From contig NZ_JACHMZ010000001.1 of NCBI RefSeq assembly GCF_014205165.1, positions 6,864,501 through 6,928,500 on the forward strand: DNA of 64,000 nucleotides, in the 5' to 3' direction. The translations under genes and the position numbers were made by a program. The DNA is from Micromonospora carbonacea. Its GTDB lineage: Bacteria; Actinomycetota; Actinomycetes; Mycobacteriales; Micromonosporaceae. The notes under the pieces are model-generated. The model saw only the letters and a program-made list of their open reading frames with translations. It searched no databases and had not been told where the DNA came from. This document shows positions 43,864 to 53,156 of the stretch, piece by piece. Position 1 is the first letter of the stretch; each line of letters starts with the position of its first letter.

Positions 43864-44520
43864 TCAGACGCGCGGGATGTCGTGCACCTTCGCGGTCACC
43901 ACGAGGGTCTTCGCCTGCTTGCCGTGCGCGTTGCGGACGGTCAGCGTGTAGGTGTGCTCCTGGACGTCGCCCTCGCCGCCGGAGCAGGGGAAGTTGACCG
44001 TCTCGCTGCCGGCCGGCGGGTAGTTGTCGCCGTACACGCCGGGGCCGTCGACCGAGAGGGCGACCGAGTCGACGTTGCCGGTCTTCCACTCCAGGACGAC
44101 CGGGGTGCCGGCGATCGGGTTGACGTTGGTCCCGGCCGGGCAGGTCGGCTTCTGGGCGACCCGGAAGTATCCGATGGTGGGGCCGCTGGACTTCGTGCCG
44201 GATCCGCCGCCGCTGCTGCCGCCCGTCGACCCGCCGCCTGTCGAGCCGCCGCCCGTGGACCCGCCGCCGGTCGAGCCGCCGCCGGTCGTGCCGCTGCCTC
44301 CGTCGCCGGTGCCGGTGCCGGTGCCCGTGCCCGTACCGGTGCCACCGGCGGTGACGGCCGAGGCCCGCGCCTCGCCGGGTGCTTCCGTCACGGTCGTCTT
44401 CGCGGTGGATCCCCCGGAACCCGTGGCGGTGGACGCGCAGCCGGCGGCGGCGAGCACGACGGCCAGGCCGAGGGCGACGGGGACGACGGGGGCGGGGCGG
44501 AGCAGGACTCGACCGGGCAT
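43864..44520 (-). CDS. Lipoprotein with Gly-Thr and Gly-Ser repeat spacer
   Basis: The 218-residue product has a lipoprotein signal with lipobox LAAAGC. It then has a low-complexity spacer of (GT)n and (GGGST)n units at ~70-125, which would hold the C-terminal domain off the membrane. That domain of ~90 residues (IGYFRVAQKPTCPAGTNVNP ... YTLTVRNAHGKQAKTLVV) looks like a PKD/Ig beta-sandwich with a Cys pair. ATG 44520 has GAGGAGTGGCC upstream; the longer frame to 44589 lacks a signal. Role unknown. Confidence 0.8.
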   Translation of the reverse strand: MPGRVLLRPAPVVPVALGLAVVLAAAGCASTATGSGGSTAKTTVTEAPGEARASAVTAGGTGTGTGTGTGTGDGGSGTTGGGSTGGGSTGGGSTGGGSTGGSSGGGSGTKSSGPTIGYFRVAQKPTCPAGTNVNPIAGTPVVLEWKTGNVDSVALSVDGPGVYGDNYPPAGSETVNFPCSGGEGDVQEHTYTLTVRNAHGKQAKTLVVTAKVHDIPRV

Positions 44521-44596
44521 GGCCACTCCTCGACGGGTGCCGCCGGTGACGTCCGGGCGGGCTGGATCCACAGTAGGAACGCCCGGCAACCGGAGA

Positions 44597-44848
44597 TCAG
44601 TACGGCGCGGGCCGACCCGTCAGCGCCGTGTAGAGGCCGGCGGCGGCCGCCTGCTCGGAGTCGTACGCCTGGCGGACGTCGTGCGTCCCGCGTTCGTACA
44701 GGCCGATCTCCCAGCGTCCGTCGGGCGAGCGGCGCAGGAACCAGAAGTCGGGCGGGACCGGCACGTGCTCGTGCACGCCCTCGATCTCGAAGGCGTCCGG
44801 GGACAACCCGGCCGCCAGCAGCGCGGCGCGTACGTGGTGCCGGTCCAC
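44597..44848 (-). CDS. Small conserved protein downstream of TNT toxin, possible immunity factor
   Basis: The 83-residue product has no signal peptide, so it is cytoplasmic. The sequence (VPPDFWFLRRSPDGRWEIGL, YERGTHDVRQAYDSEQAAA) suggests a small alpha/beta domain. GTG 44848 has GGAGG six bases upstream, and the gene begins 28 bases after the TNT stop. Small cytoplasmic proteins encoded directly after secreted toxins are often immunity factors, but it does not resemble the mycobacterial TNT inhibitor that I know of. Function is inference only. Confidence 0.6.
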   Translation of the reverse strand: MDRHHVRAALLAAGLSPDAFEIEGVHEHVPVPPDFWFLRRSPDGRWEIGLYERGTHDVRQAYDSEQAAAAGLYTALTGRPAPY

Positions 44849-44876
44849 ACCCGACCTCCGTTCATCCGATTCATCG

Positions 44877-45791
44877 TCAGCAGACGGCCGGGACGCCGCC
44901 GCGCCGGAGCGGGGCGGCGCACGGTGCCGCCTCCAGGTTCTCCTCCACCAGGAAACCGTGCGCGAGCAGCCAGGTGACGCTCAGGTCACCCCCGGCCTGC
45001 GGCAGGTACGCCGGGTTGAGCTGGAACTGGGTGCCCAGCCCGGGCTGGGCGAACCACGGGGCGATCGGCCCGGAGTCCACCGGGAACGGCTTGACCACGC
45101 AGTAGACGTGGTAGTTGGCCAGCGGCGCGTTCGCCGGCGTGTTCAGGTTCGACGGCGGCAGCGAACGGGCGCTGAACGGGGTGCCGAGCGGGGCGAGGAA
45201 CGCGCCGCCCGGGAAGCCGAAGCGGTCGAGCCGGTAGCCGGGCAGCAGGGTCTGCTTCGCCTTGATCGGCACCCCGTCCGGGCCGAGGACGAAGCCGCTC
45301 GCGGGCGGGAAGACGTACGCGGTCTGGGTGGCGTTGCCGTACTGCCGGAGGAACTGCGACTCGGTGAGGCCACCGAAGCGCTGGTAGCCGGCGAGCAGCG
45401 GACCGACCGGCGACGCGGTGGGCAGCGTGGCGGGTCCGAGCAGCGGGTTGCCGTCGTAGAACTGGGTGGTCGGTGGCGCGTTCGGCGGGACGCCGGGGCG
45501 GCACAGGCTGTCGCCCACGGGCGGCTGCGGCTGGGCGGGACCGGTGGGTGCGACGTCGCCGGGGCCCTGGGGTCCGCCGCCGCCCCCCAGACCCGGGCCG
45601 AGGAGACCGGTGTCCAGGGGTTCCGAGCCCTGGCGGCCCGGCCCCGGGCCCCAGAGGCCCCCGGCGGCGGACCGGTCGGCGACGAGCCGCGTGCCGTCGG
45701 CGTCGGTCGGGGCGGCCTGGGCCGCCACGGCGGGAAGCAGGGCCAGGGCCGCGCCGGAGATCGCGGCCAGGGCCCAACGAGGTATTTTCAC
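44877..45791 (-). CDS. Secreted TNT-domain protein (predicted NAD glycohydrolase)
   Basis: The 304-residue product has a Sec signal (MKIPRWALAAISGAALALLP), a Gly/Pro-rich spacer of ~60 residues and a C-terminal TNT domain at ~160-290. The domain shows LPGYRLDRFGFPGGAFLAP, FSARSLPPSN, YHVYCVVKPFPVDSGPIAPW and QPGLGTQFQLN, followed by LLAHGFLVE. TNT (tuberculosis necrotizing toxin) hydrolyses NAD+; the Gln in GTQF is part of its active site. Cys residues at the ends may form disulfides. GGAGG precedes the GTG start. Confidence 0.88.
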   Translation of the reverse strand: MKIPRWALAAISGAALALLPAVAAQAAPTDADGTRLVADRSAAGGLWGPGPGRQGSEPLDTGLLGPGLGGGGGPQGPGDVAPTGPAQPQPPVGDSLCRPGVPPNAPPTTQFYDGNPLLGPATLPTASPVGPLLAGYQRFGGLTESQFLRQYGNATQTAYVFPPASGFVLGPDGVPIKAKQTLLPGYRLDRFGFPGGAFLAPLGTPFSARSLPPSNLNTPANAPLANYHVYCVVKPFPVDSGPIAPWFAQPGLGTQFQLNPAYLPQAGGDLSVTWLLAHGFLVEENLEAAPCAAPLRRGGVPAVC

Positions 45792-45888
45792 GTCAAACCT
45801 CCAGGAAAAGGACAGGAGCTGCCCTCATCTTCTGGAGATCGGACCCAGGATGTGAGTTTTCGTGCGGTTTATACCGGTAAGGGGTTGG

Positions 45889-48270
45889 TCAGCGCAGCCG
45901 GTAGACGGTCACCGGGCCGGCGACGAACGCCGGTTCGGCGAGCCGGGCCAGCTCCGGCGACACCGGGCCGGCGGCCGGGTCGGCGAGCAGCCACCGCACG
46001 CCGTCCTCGCGGCGCGCCCGGTCCAGCTCCCCGGCGGTCGGCGCGGTGAACAGCCGCTCGTTGCGGGCGAACAGCTCCGGGTCGGGGGCGGGCTGCCGGG
46101 GGTAGGAGAAGCCGTCCCGGGCGTGCCCGGCCAGGGCCTCGTCGGTGTAGCCCCAGCTCTCCACGAGCGTGCGCCGGCCGCCCAGCCCGCTCACCCAGAA
46201 GGCCCGCGCGTCGCAGTGCGCGACGGTCCGCACCGGCCGGCAGTGCACGTTGGTGGCCACCACGTCCGCCGGGCCGGCGTGGGCGTCCAGCCAGAGGGCC
46301 GCCCGCGCCTCGTCCCGGGTGAGCGCCCAGGGACGTTCGGCGGCGGTGAGCACCCGGGGCGGGTCCCCGATCCGGCGCGCGGTCCACTCCAGGCCGCCGG
46401 CCACGCTCGCCCCGCACAGCGCGGCGACCACCCCGGCCACCGCCGTTCGGAGCAGCGGGACCGCCGGGAGCCGACCCCCGGGCGACGCCGGGCCCCGGGC
46501 GCGTCGGGCGCGCAGCGCGACGAGCAGGACGGCGAGCAGCGCGGCTACGCCGGCCAGCGCCAGCACCCGGCCCGCCGGCACGGCCATCGCCCACAGCCAG
46601 GCCCGCCCGGTCCGCTCGGGCGGGGCCGGCGGGTCGAGCAGCCACTGGGCCGCCGCGCCCACGGTCGCGGCGACCGCCACGACCGGCCACCACGGGCGCG
46701 CCTCGGCCAGCAGCCACGCGGTCAGCAGCGCCCCGAGCGGGACCACCGCCAGGAAGAAGTAGAGCTGGCTGACCGACGGGTGGAAGAAGGACCAGGCACC
46801 GCCCGCCCCGGCCAGCAGCGCCCCGGCCAGCAGCCACGCCGCCGGGTCACCCCGGGTGCCCCGGCGGGCCAGGAGCAGCACGCCGACGAACCGGGGCGCC
46901 TGGAGCGCCGACCACCAGCCCAGCACGGCGAGCGCGAAGAGCCATCCGGACACGCCGGCCGCCGCGAGGCCCGGCGGCAGCAGGCCGCCCGCCGCGATGC
47001 CCCCGCCCGCGCCGACGGTCTCCCGCCACGGCGCGAGGAACCGCAGCACCCCGAACACCTGCGGGGAGAGCACCCCCGCGCCGCCCCCGGCGAACAGCCG
47101 GTATCCGACGGCCATCGCCGCGACCAGCACCGCAAGCAGCGTCACGACCGCCCACGGCACCCGGCGGGACCGCCGGGCGACGACCACCCCGGCCAGCGCC
47201 ACGCCGGCGATCAGCGGGGGCAGGCCGCTGGACTTGGCCCCGGCGACGGCCAGGCCCGCCGCCGGCACCAGCGCCCAGCCCCACCCGGGCCGCCGGCCGC
47301 GCACCACGTCCGCACAGAGGCCGGTGAGCAGCAGGAGCAGGGGCAGCAGGTACGTCTGCGAGGGGCTCTCCACGGACAGCGGGAGGGTGCCGCTGGCCGT
47401 CGCGGCGGAGCCGAGGGAGAGCGACACCCCGAGGTACGCGGTCGCAGCGGCGACCGGCCCGGCCCACCAGCGCCCGATGAGGTCCCGGGCCAGCCCGGCG
47501 GTGACGACGACCGCCGTCGCGGCGACCGGCACCAGCCACAGCCGGAGCAGGACCGTCGCCGGTTCCGTACCGGTGATCATGCTGGCGCTGGCCAGGTGCG
47601 CGTCGACCAGGTAGTGGTAGCGCAGCGGTTCCCCGGCCAGTTGCGGCAGCTCGAAGGGCATCGTCCGGGTCAGCTCGTGCACCAGCCCCAGGTGGTAGAG
47701 CAGGTCCTGGTAGTAGACGTGGTCCACCGGCGGCAGCGGGTTCGCCCGCCAGCCCACGGCCGCCCAGGCCACGACGAGGACCAGCACCCCGGCGACCGCG
47801 AGCGTCCAGCGCAGCGGCAGCGGCCGGGGGCTGGCGATCCGCCAGTGCCGGCGCAGCCGGGGCACCGCGACGAACAGCGTCAGCACCGGCACCGGCCACC
47901 AGCGCAGCGCCGGCTGGGCGCCGGTGGCCGCGGCGAGCGCCCAGGCGGCGAGTTCCAGCAGCAGGCCGACGGCGGCACCGTAGCCCAGATCCTCCGGCAG
48001 GTTGCCCCGGCTGCCCCGCAGCGCTCGGTGCACGAGCGTGCCCGGCAGCACCAGGGCGAGCGCCCAATAGGCGACGTACCGGGCGACGTCGCCGCCCGGG
48101 GTGTCCGTCCACCACCAGCCGGCGACCAGCGCGCCGAGGACCGCCGACCAGGCGAGGGCCGCCACGACCCGGCGGGCCGCCGGGCCGCCCCGACCGGCAG
48201 GCGCGTCGCGTGGGGCGGGCGCGTCCGACGCCGGCGGCGGGTCCTGCGTCAGCACCGCCGGTTCAGTCAC
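45889..48270 (-). CDS. Large polytopic membrane protein, GT-C/PMT-like
   Basis: The 793-residue product has a basic Pro/Ala N-terminus, about 14-16 hydrophobic segments and a soluble C-terminal domain of ~160 residues (DAHAGPADVVATNVHCRP ... DGVRWLLADP). The pattern, including the early acidic loop PVDHVYYQDLLYHLGLVHEL and a 'RYHYLVDAH' loop, fits GT-C type polyprenyl-sugar glycosyltransferases. No definite catalytic motif is proven. The GTG start overlaps the GT2 gene stop by 8 bases, so both are cotranslated. A role in moving sugars onto surface glycans is inferred. Confidence 0.78.
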   Translation of the reverse strand: MTEPAVLTQDPPPASDAPAPRDAPAGRGGPAARRVVAALAWSAVLGALVAGWWWTDTPGGDVARYVAYWALALVLPGTLVHRALRGSRGNLPEDLGYGAAVGLLLELAAWALAAATGAQPALRWWPVPVLTLFVAVPRLRRHWRIASPRPLPLRWTLAVAGVLVLVVAWAAVGWRANPLPPVDHVYYQDLLYHLGLVHELTRTMPFELPQLAGEPLRYHYLVDAHLASASMITGTEPATVLLRLWLVPVAATAVVVTAGLARDLIGRWWAGPVAAATAYLGVSLSLGSAATASGTLPLSVESPSQTYLLPLLLLLTGLCADVVRGRRPGWGWALVPAAGLAVAGAKSSGLPPLIAGVALAGVVVARRSRRVPWAVVTLLAVLVAAMAVGYRLFAGGGAGVLSPQVFGVLRFLAPWRETVGAGGGIAAGGLLPPGLAAAGVSGWLFALAVLGWWSALQAPRFVGVLLLARRGTRGDPAAWLLAGALLAGAGGAWSFFHPSVSQLYFFLAVVPLGALLTAWLLAEARPWWPVVAVAATVGAAAQWLLDPPAPPERTGRAWLWAMAVPAGRVLALAGVAALLAVLLVALRARRARGPASPGGRLPAVPLLRTAVAGVVAALCGASVAGGLEWTARRIGDPPRVLTAAERPWALTRDEARAALWLDAHAGPADVVATNVHCRPVRTVAHCDARAFWVSGLGGRRTLVESWGYTDEALAGHARDGFSYPRQPAPDPELFARNERLFTAPTAGELDRARREDGVRWLLADPAAGPVSPELARLAEPAFVAGPVTVYRLR

Positions 48271-49318
48271 CGGCCCGGCCAGCCGCCACCGCCACGGCCG
48301 GCGCGTCGGACGCCGGGCCGGCGGGCACCCCGCCGGTGCGGAAGGGTTCCCCGGCGGCGTCGAAGAGGGCTTCGGCGGAATCGAAGCCGACCAGGTGGGT
48401 GGGTCGGTCCTGCACGGTGCGGTAGATGCGGCCGACGTACTCGCCGAGCAGCCCGAGGCAGATCAACTGGACGGCGCTGAACAGCAGCACCGCCACGAAC
48501 AGCGAGGTCCAGCCCGGGATGGTCGCGCCGTCGGCGTAGGCGACCAGGCCGAGGACGGCAAGCACCAGGCAGGCCGCGAAGCTGACCACGCCGAGCCAGG
48601 TGGCCAGCCGCAACGGGGCGGCGGTGAAGTTCGCCGTGCTGTCCCAGGCCAGCGCGATCATCCGGCGCAGCGGGTACTTCGTCTCCCCGGCGGCCCGCGC
48701 CGCGCGGGAGTAGCGCACCTCGGCGGCGGCGAAGCCGAGCGAGGGCACCAGCAGCCGGTAGACCGGAGTGCGCTCGGGCAGCCGGCGCAGCACCTCCACC
48801 ACGTCGCGGCTGACCAGCCGGAAGTCGCCCGCCTGCGCGGGCAGGTCCGCGCCGACGATGCGCCGCATCAGCCGGTAGTACAGGCCGGCGGTGCCGCGCT
48901 TGAACGGCGTGTCGGTGCTGCGGTCGGCGCGCACCCCGTACACGACGTCGACGCCCCGGTCGCGGGCGGCGGCCAGCATCTCGGGGATGACCTCGGGCGG
49001 GTCCTGGAGGTCGGCGTCGATGCTGACCACCCAGCGGCCCCGGGCCCGGTGCAGCCCGGCGGTGAGCGCGGCCTGGTGGCCGCTGTTGCGGCGCAGCCGG
49101 ACCAGCCGGAGCTGGGGCCAGGACCGGGCGTGGTCGAGCAGCAGCCGGGCCGTGGCGTCGCGGCTGCCGTCGTCGACGGCGACCACCTCGTAGGTGGCGT
49201 CGGTGCGGTCGAGCACCGGCCGGAGCCGCTCGACGAACACCGCGACGACGTCCTGCTCGTTGTACATGGGGACGACCACGGACAGGTCCGGTGTCGCCCC
49301 GGCTGCGCTGATGTCCAT
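48263..49318 (-). CDS. GT2 glycosyltransferase, dolichol-phosphate-mannose synthase/GtrB type
   Basis: The 351-residue product has the GT2 N-terminal motif LSVVVPMYNEQDVVAVFVER, the nucleotide-binding VAVDDGSRDAT and the metal DXD in VSIDADLQDPPEVI. Two transmembrane helices near residues ~235-310 follow KYPLRRMIALAWDS, as in GtrB/ArnC polyprenyl-phosphate glycosyltransferases. It likely loads a sugar onto polyprenyl phosphate for use by the coupled membrane protein at 45889. ATG 49318 is used. Confidence 0.9.
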   Translation of the reverse strand: MDISAAGATPDLSVVVPMYNEQDVVAVFVERLRPVLDRTDATYEVVAVDDGSRDATARLLLDHARSWPQLRLVRLRRNSGHQAALTAGLHRARGRWVVSIDADLQDPPEVIPEMLAAARDRGVDVVYGVRADRSTDTPFKRGTAGLYYRLMRRIVGADLPAQAGDFRLVSRDVVEVLRRLPERTPVYRLLVPSLGFAAAEVRYSRAARAAGETKYPLRRMIALAWDSTANFTAAPLRLATWLGVVSFAACLVLAVLGLVAYADGATIPGWTSLFVAVLLFSAVQLICLGLLGEYVGRIYRTVQDRPTHLVGFDSAEALFDAAGEPFRTGGVPAGPASDAPAVAVAAGRAGD

Positions 49319-49486
49319 CGCCGGCCACCCTGCCGGTCCGAGGCCACCACAGCCACACACCGAGTTGAACGCCCGGTGAACGTCGGCCGCCCGGCGCCGG
49401 ACGCCCGGACGGCGGCGGGTCAGCGCGGCGAGCTGCGCCGCGGCCCGGCGAGGCGAGGTGGCGGAGCGAGGCCGCGGGGCCGGGCG

Positions 49487-50779
49487 TCAACGCTCCAGGA
49501 TCGCGGTGACCCCCTGGCCGCCGGCCGCGCAGATCGAGATCAGCCCCCGCCCGGAACCGGACTCGGCGAGCAGCTTGGCCAGGGTGGCGACGATCCGCCC
49601 GCCGGTGGCGGCGAACGGGTGGCCGGCGGCCAGGGACGAGCCGTTGACGTTGAGTTTGTCCCGGTCGATCGACCCGAGCGGGGCGTCCAGGCCGAGCCGG
49701 TCCTTGCAGAACTCCGGCGACTCCCAGGCGGCGAGGGTGGCCAGCACCTGCGAGGCGAACGCCTCGTGGATCTCGTAGTAGTCGAAGTCCTGCAACGTCA
49801 GCCCGGCGCGGGCCAGCATCCGGGGCACGGCGTAGGCCGGGGCCATCAGCAGCCCCTCGTCGCCGTGCACGAAGTCGACGGCGGCCGTCTCCGACCAGGA
49901 GAACCAGGCGAGCACCGGCAGGTTGCGCTCGGCCGCCCACTGTTCGGAGGCGAGCAGCACCGTGGACGCGCCGTCGGTGAGCGGGGACGAGTTGCCGGCG
50001 GTCATGGTCGCCTGTCCGGCGTCGGGGCCCCGGTGGCCGAAGACGGGCTTGAGCGAGCCCAGTTTCTCTCCGGTGGTGTCGGGGCGGAGGTTCTGGTCCC
50101 GGGTGAGCCCCAGGTAGGGGGTCATCAGGTCGTCGAAGAACCCCCGCTCGTAGGCGGCGGCGAGCCGTTGGTGGGAGCGGAGCGCCAGCTCGTCCTGGGC
50201 CTGCCGGTCGACGTGCCAGCGCAGGGCGGTGCGGGCGGCGTGCTCGCCCATCGACAGCCCGGTACGCGGCTCGGCGTTGCGCGGGATCTCCGGCCGGAAC
50301 GGCTGGAGCGGGCGCAGCTTCGCCGCGGTCTTCAGCCGCTCGCCGAGGGTGCGGGCGGAGTTGAGCCGGAGCAGGGTGCGGCGCAGCTCCTCGTTGACGG
50401 CCAGCGGGGCGTCGGAGGTGGTGTCGACGCCGCCGGCGATGCCGGCCTCGATCTGCCCGAGGGCGATCTTGTTGGCGACGAGGATCGCCGCCTCCAGGCC
50501 GGTGCCGCAGGCCTGCTGGATGTCGTACGCCGGGGTGTGCGGGTCGAGCTTCGAGCCGAGCACCACCTCGCGGGTGAGGTTGAAGTCCCGGGAGTGCTTG
50601 AGCACCGCCCCGGCGACGACCTCGCCGACCCGCTGCCCGGCCAGCCCGAACCGCGCGACGAGCCCGTCGAGGGCCGCGCCGAGCATGTCGGAGTTCGAGG
50701 CGCTGGCGTACCGCGAGTTGGACCGGGCGAAGGGGATGCGGTTGCCGCCGATGACCGCGACCCGCCGGATGCTCTGCAC
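49487..50779 (-). CDS. Acetyl-CoA C-acyltransferase (thiolase)
   Basis: The 430-residue thiolase has the nucleophile Cys91 in IQQACGTGLEAAIL. It also has NSSPLTDGAS, the NEAFA-type motif as EIHEAFASQVLA, NVNGSSLAAGHPFAATGGR with the catalytic His, and the final CAAGGQG Cys. It acts in beta-oxidation or in acetoacetyl-CoA formation. It is divergent from fabG-maoC with 56 bases between starts and a shared palindromic operator, so all three are probably co-regulated. Confidence 0.93.
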   Translation of the reverse strand: MQSIRRVAVIGGNRIPFARSNSRYASASNSDMLGAALDGLVARFGLAGQRVGEVVAGAVLKHSRDFNLTREVVLGSKLDPHTPAYDIQQACGTGLEAAILVANKIALGQIEAGIAGGVDTTSDAPLAVNEELRRTLLRLNSARTLGERLKTAAKLRPLQPFRPEIPRNAEPRTGLSMGEHAARTALRWHVDRQAQDELALRSHQRLAAAYERGFFDDLMTPYLGLTRDQNLRPDTTGEKLGSLKPVFGHRGPDAGQATMTAGNSSPLTDGASTVLLASEQWAAERNLPVLAWFSWSETAAVDFVHGDEGLLMAPAYAVPRMLARAGLTLQDFDYYEIHEAFASQVLATLAAWESPEFCKDRLGLDAPLGSIDRDKLNVNGSSLAAGHPFAATGGRIVATLAKLLAESGSGRGLISICAAGGQGVTAILER

Positions 50780-50811
50780 GATCCCGCCTCCGTTTCAGGG
50801 CTTGCCCACAA

Positions 50812-50827
50812 CCTACTGGCCAGTAGG
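50812..50827. promoter_or_regulatory. Perfect 16-bp palindromic operator in divergent lipid promoter
   Basis: CCTACTGGCCAGTAGG is a perfect palindrome between the thiolase and fabG starts. On the plus strand TTGCCC, a 16-base spacer and TAGGCT form a promoter whose -10 box overlaps the palindrome and ends six bases before the fabG ATG, implying a leaderless mRNA. The size and position fit a TetR-family repressor site of a lipid regulon. The regulator is not identified. Confidence 0.75.
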
Positions 50828-50835
50828 CTACGCCT

Positions 50836-52191
50836 ATGACCGACAGGTACGCGAGCTTCGTCCGATCGGGGGCCGGCCGCGCGCTGGTCAAGCGCCTGGG
50901 GCTGCCCGACCCGCCACGACTGCGCCGGCACACCCCGGGGGACCCGCTGCTCCCCGGGCCGGCCCTGCTCGGCTCGGCCACCGGCGGCCGGCTCGCCGGG
51001 CCGGTCGGCACGATCCTGACCGCCGCCGGGGTGGAGCTGCGCGATCCGGTCGCCGCCGAGGCCCAGGAGCGCTTCGGCGCCCTGGTGTACGACGCCACGG
51101 GCATCACCGACTCCACCGGGCTGCGCCAGCTCTACGACTTCTTCCACCCGCGGGCCCGCTCGGTGCTGCCCGGCGGCCGGGTGATCGTGCTCGGCACCCC
51201 GCCCGACGAGTGCGGCACGCCGCGCGAGGCGACCGCCCAGCGGGCCCTGGAAGGGTTGACCCGCAGCATCGGCAAGGAGTTCGGCCGGGGCGTCACCGCC
51301 CAGCTCGTGCACGTCACGGCGCACGGCGACGCCGGCACGGCCACCGGCCTGGAGGCCACCCTGCGGTTCCTGCTCTCGGGCCGCTCGGCGTACGTCTCGG
51401 GGCAGGTGGTCCGGGTCGGCGCCGGCGCGGCCGAGCCGCCGGCCGACTGGGACCGGCCGCTCGACGGCCAGGTCGTCCTGGTGACCGGGGCGGCCCGGGG
51501 CATCGGCGCGGCCCTGGCCCGGGTGCTGGCCCGCGACGGCGCGCAGGTCGTCGCGCTCGACGTCCCGGCCGCCGGGGACGAGCTGGCCGCCGTCGCCAAC
51601 GAGATCGGCGGCACCGCCGTCCAGCTCGACCTGACCGCCCCGGACGCGCCCATCCGGCTCGCCGAGCATCTCGCGTCCCGGCACGGCCGGGTCGACGTGG
51701 TGGTGCACAACGCCGGCATCACCCGGGACCGGACGCTGGGTCGGATGGACGCCGACCGGTGGGACAGCGTCATCGACGTCAACCTGTCCAGCCAGGAACG
51801 CATCAACGACGTGCTGCTGGAGCGCGGGCTGATCCCGGCCGGCGGCCGGGTCGTCTCGGTCTCCTCGATCGCCGGGATCGCCGGCAACCGGGGCCAGACC
51901 AACTACGCCACCTCGAAGGCGGGCGTGATCGGCCTCGTGCAGTCGCTCGCCCCGGCGCTGCGCGAGCGCGGGATCAGCGTCAACGCGGTCGCCCCCGGGT
52001 TCATCGAGACCCGGCTGACCGCCCGCATCCCGCTCGTCGTCCGGGAGGCGGGCCGGCGGATGAACAGCATGGCCCAGGGCGGCCTGCCCGTGGACGTCGC
52101 CGAGACGATCGGCTGGCTGGCCTGGCCGGCGAGCGGGGCGGTCAGCGGCAACGTCGTCCGGGTCTGCGGCCAGAGCCTGCTGGGGGCGTGA
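50836..52191 (+). CDS. 3-oxoacyl-ACP reductase, high-molecular-weight FabG4 type
   Basis: The 451-residue product has two Rossmann-like halves. The N-terminal ~210 residues are a degenerate, flavodoxin-like domain. The C-terminal SDR domain starts VVLVTGAARGIGAALARVLA and has the active site SSIAGIAGNRGQTNYATSKAG (Ser, Tyr, Lys) and NAVAPGFIETRLT. This matches the FabG4-type reductases of actinobacteria, which prefer long-chain CoA substrates. The ATG is probably used leaderless. The stop overlaps the maoC ATG (TGATG). Confidence 0.92.
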   Translation: MTDRYASFVRSGAGRALVKRLGLPDPPRLRRHTPGDPLLPGPALLGSATGGRLAGPVGTILTAAGVELRDPVAAEAQERFGALVYDATGITDSTGLRQLYDFFHPRARSVLPGGRVIVLGTPPDECGTPREATAQRALEGLTRSIGKEFGRGVTAQLVHVTAHGDAGTATGLEATLRFLLSGRSAYVSGQVVRVGAGAAEPPADWDRPLDGQVVLVTGAARGIGAALARVLARDGAQVVALDVPAAGDELAAVANEIGGTAVQLDLTAPDAPIRLAEHLASRHGRVDVVVHNAGITRDRTLGRMDADRWDSVIDVNLSSQERINDVLLERGLIPAGGRVVSVSSIAGIAGNRGQTNYATSKAGVIGLVQSLAPALRERGISVNAVAPGFIETRLTARIPLVVREAGRRMNSMAQGGLPVDVAETIGWLAWPASGAVSGNVVRVCGQSLLGA

Positions 52192-53072
52192 TGGGCGGCG
52201 CGGACACGCAGGGCCGGACCCTGCTGGAGCTGCCCCGGCTGCCACAGGCCGGCCCGCTCTACCGGCGGGCGCTGCTCGGGGCGCTGCCCGGCCCGGGTCG
52301 CCGGCGCGGCGACGCGCTGCCGCAGGTCGAGCTGGCCGTCGTCGGGGTCACCGTCGACCGGGCGCACCTGGCCGACTACGACCGGGTCTGCGGGTTCCGG
52401 CTGGCCGACCGGCTCCCGGGGACGTACCCGCACGTGCTGGGGTTTCCGCTGGCGCTGCGGCTGATGACCGCGCCGCAGTTCCCGCTGCCGCTGGTCGGGC
52501 TGGTGCACGTGGCCAACCGGATCACCGTGCGCCGTCTGGTCGAGGCCGGCGAGACGCTGGACTTCCGCGCGTACGCCGAGCACCTGCGCCCGCACGAGCG
52601 GGGGCGGCAGGTCGACGTGGTGCTGGTCGGGTCGGTCGGCGGGGCGGAGGTGTGGCGCGGCGTGTCGACGTACCTGGGCAGGGAACGCACGGCCGGCGGC
52701 GGCGCGCGGCGCGACCGGGGTGAGCGGCCCGCCGCGCCGGCCGCCACCGCCTCCTGGCGGGTGCCGCCGAGGGTGGGCACCGACTACGCCCGGGTCTCCG
52801 GCGACCACAACCCGATCCACACGTCCCGGCTGGGGGCGCGGCTGTTCGGCTTCCCCCGCCCCATCGCGCACGGCATGTGGAGCAAGGCGCGCTGCCTGGC
52901 CGCGCTGGAGAATAGGCTGCCGGAGGCGTACGCGGTCGAGGTGGCGTTCAAGCTGCCGGTGCCGCTGCCGTCCACGGTGGCCTTCACCGCCACCGCCGAC
53001 GGCCCGGCCTGGGAGTTCGCCCTGCACGACGCGCGCAGCGGCAGGCCGCACCTGGCGGGCTCCGTGCGCTGA
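52191..53072 (+). CDS. MaoC-like (R)-specific dehydratase
   Basis: The 293-residue double hotdog product has the hydratase 2 motif YARVSGDHNPIHTS with catalytic Asp and His, then FGFPRPIAHGMWSKA. The N-terminal hotdog (VDRAHLADYDRVCGFRLADR, PHVLGFPLALRLM) is non-catalytic. With FabG4 it would perform the reduction and dehydration steps of fatty acyl-chain metabolism. ATG 52191 overlaps the fabG stop; GTG 52188 is an in-frame alternative. Confidence 0.9.
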   Translation: MGGADTQGRTLLELPRLPQAGPLYRRALLGALPGPGRRRGDALPQVELAVVGVTVDRAHLADYDRVCGFRLADRLPGTYPHVLGFPLALRLMTAPQFPLPLVGLVHVANRITVRRLVEAGETLDFRAYAEHLRPHERGRQVDVVLVGSVGGAEVWRGVSTYLGRERTAGGGARRDRGERPAAPAATASWRVPPRVGTDYARVSGDHNPIHTSRLGARLFGFPRPIAHGMWSKARCLAALENRLPEAYAVEVAFKLPVPLPSTVAFTATADGPAWEFALHDARSGRPHLAGSVR

Positions 53073-53156
53073 CCGGGGTTTCTTGCGCTGATCGGCGACT
53101 CAGGATGATGCCTCGGTGCGAAGGCTTGGCATTCACTCTTTCGTGCGCTAAGTTGT

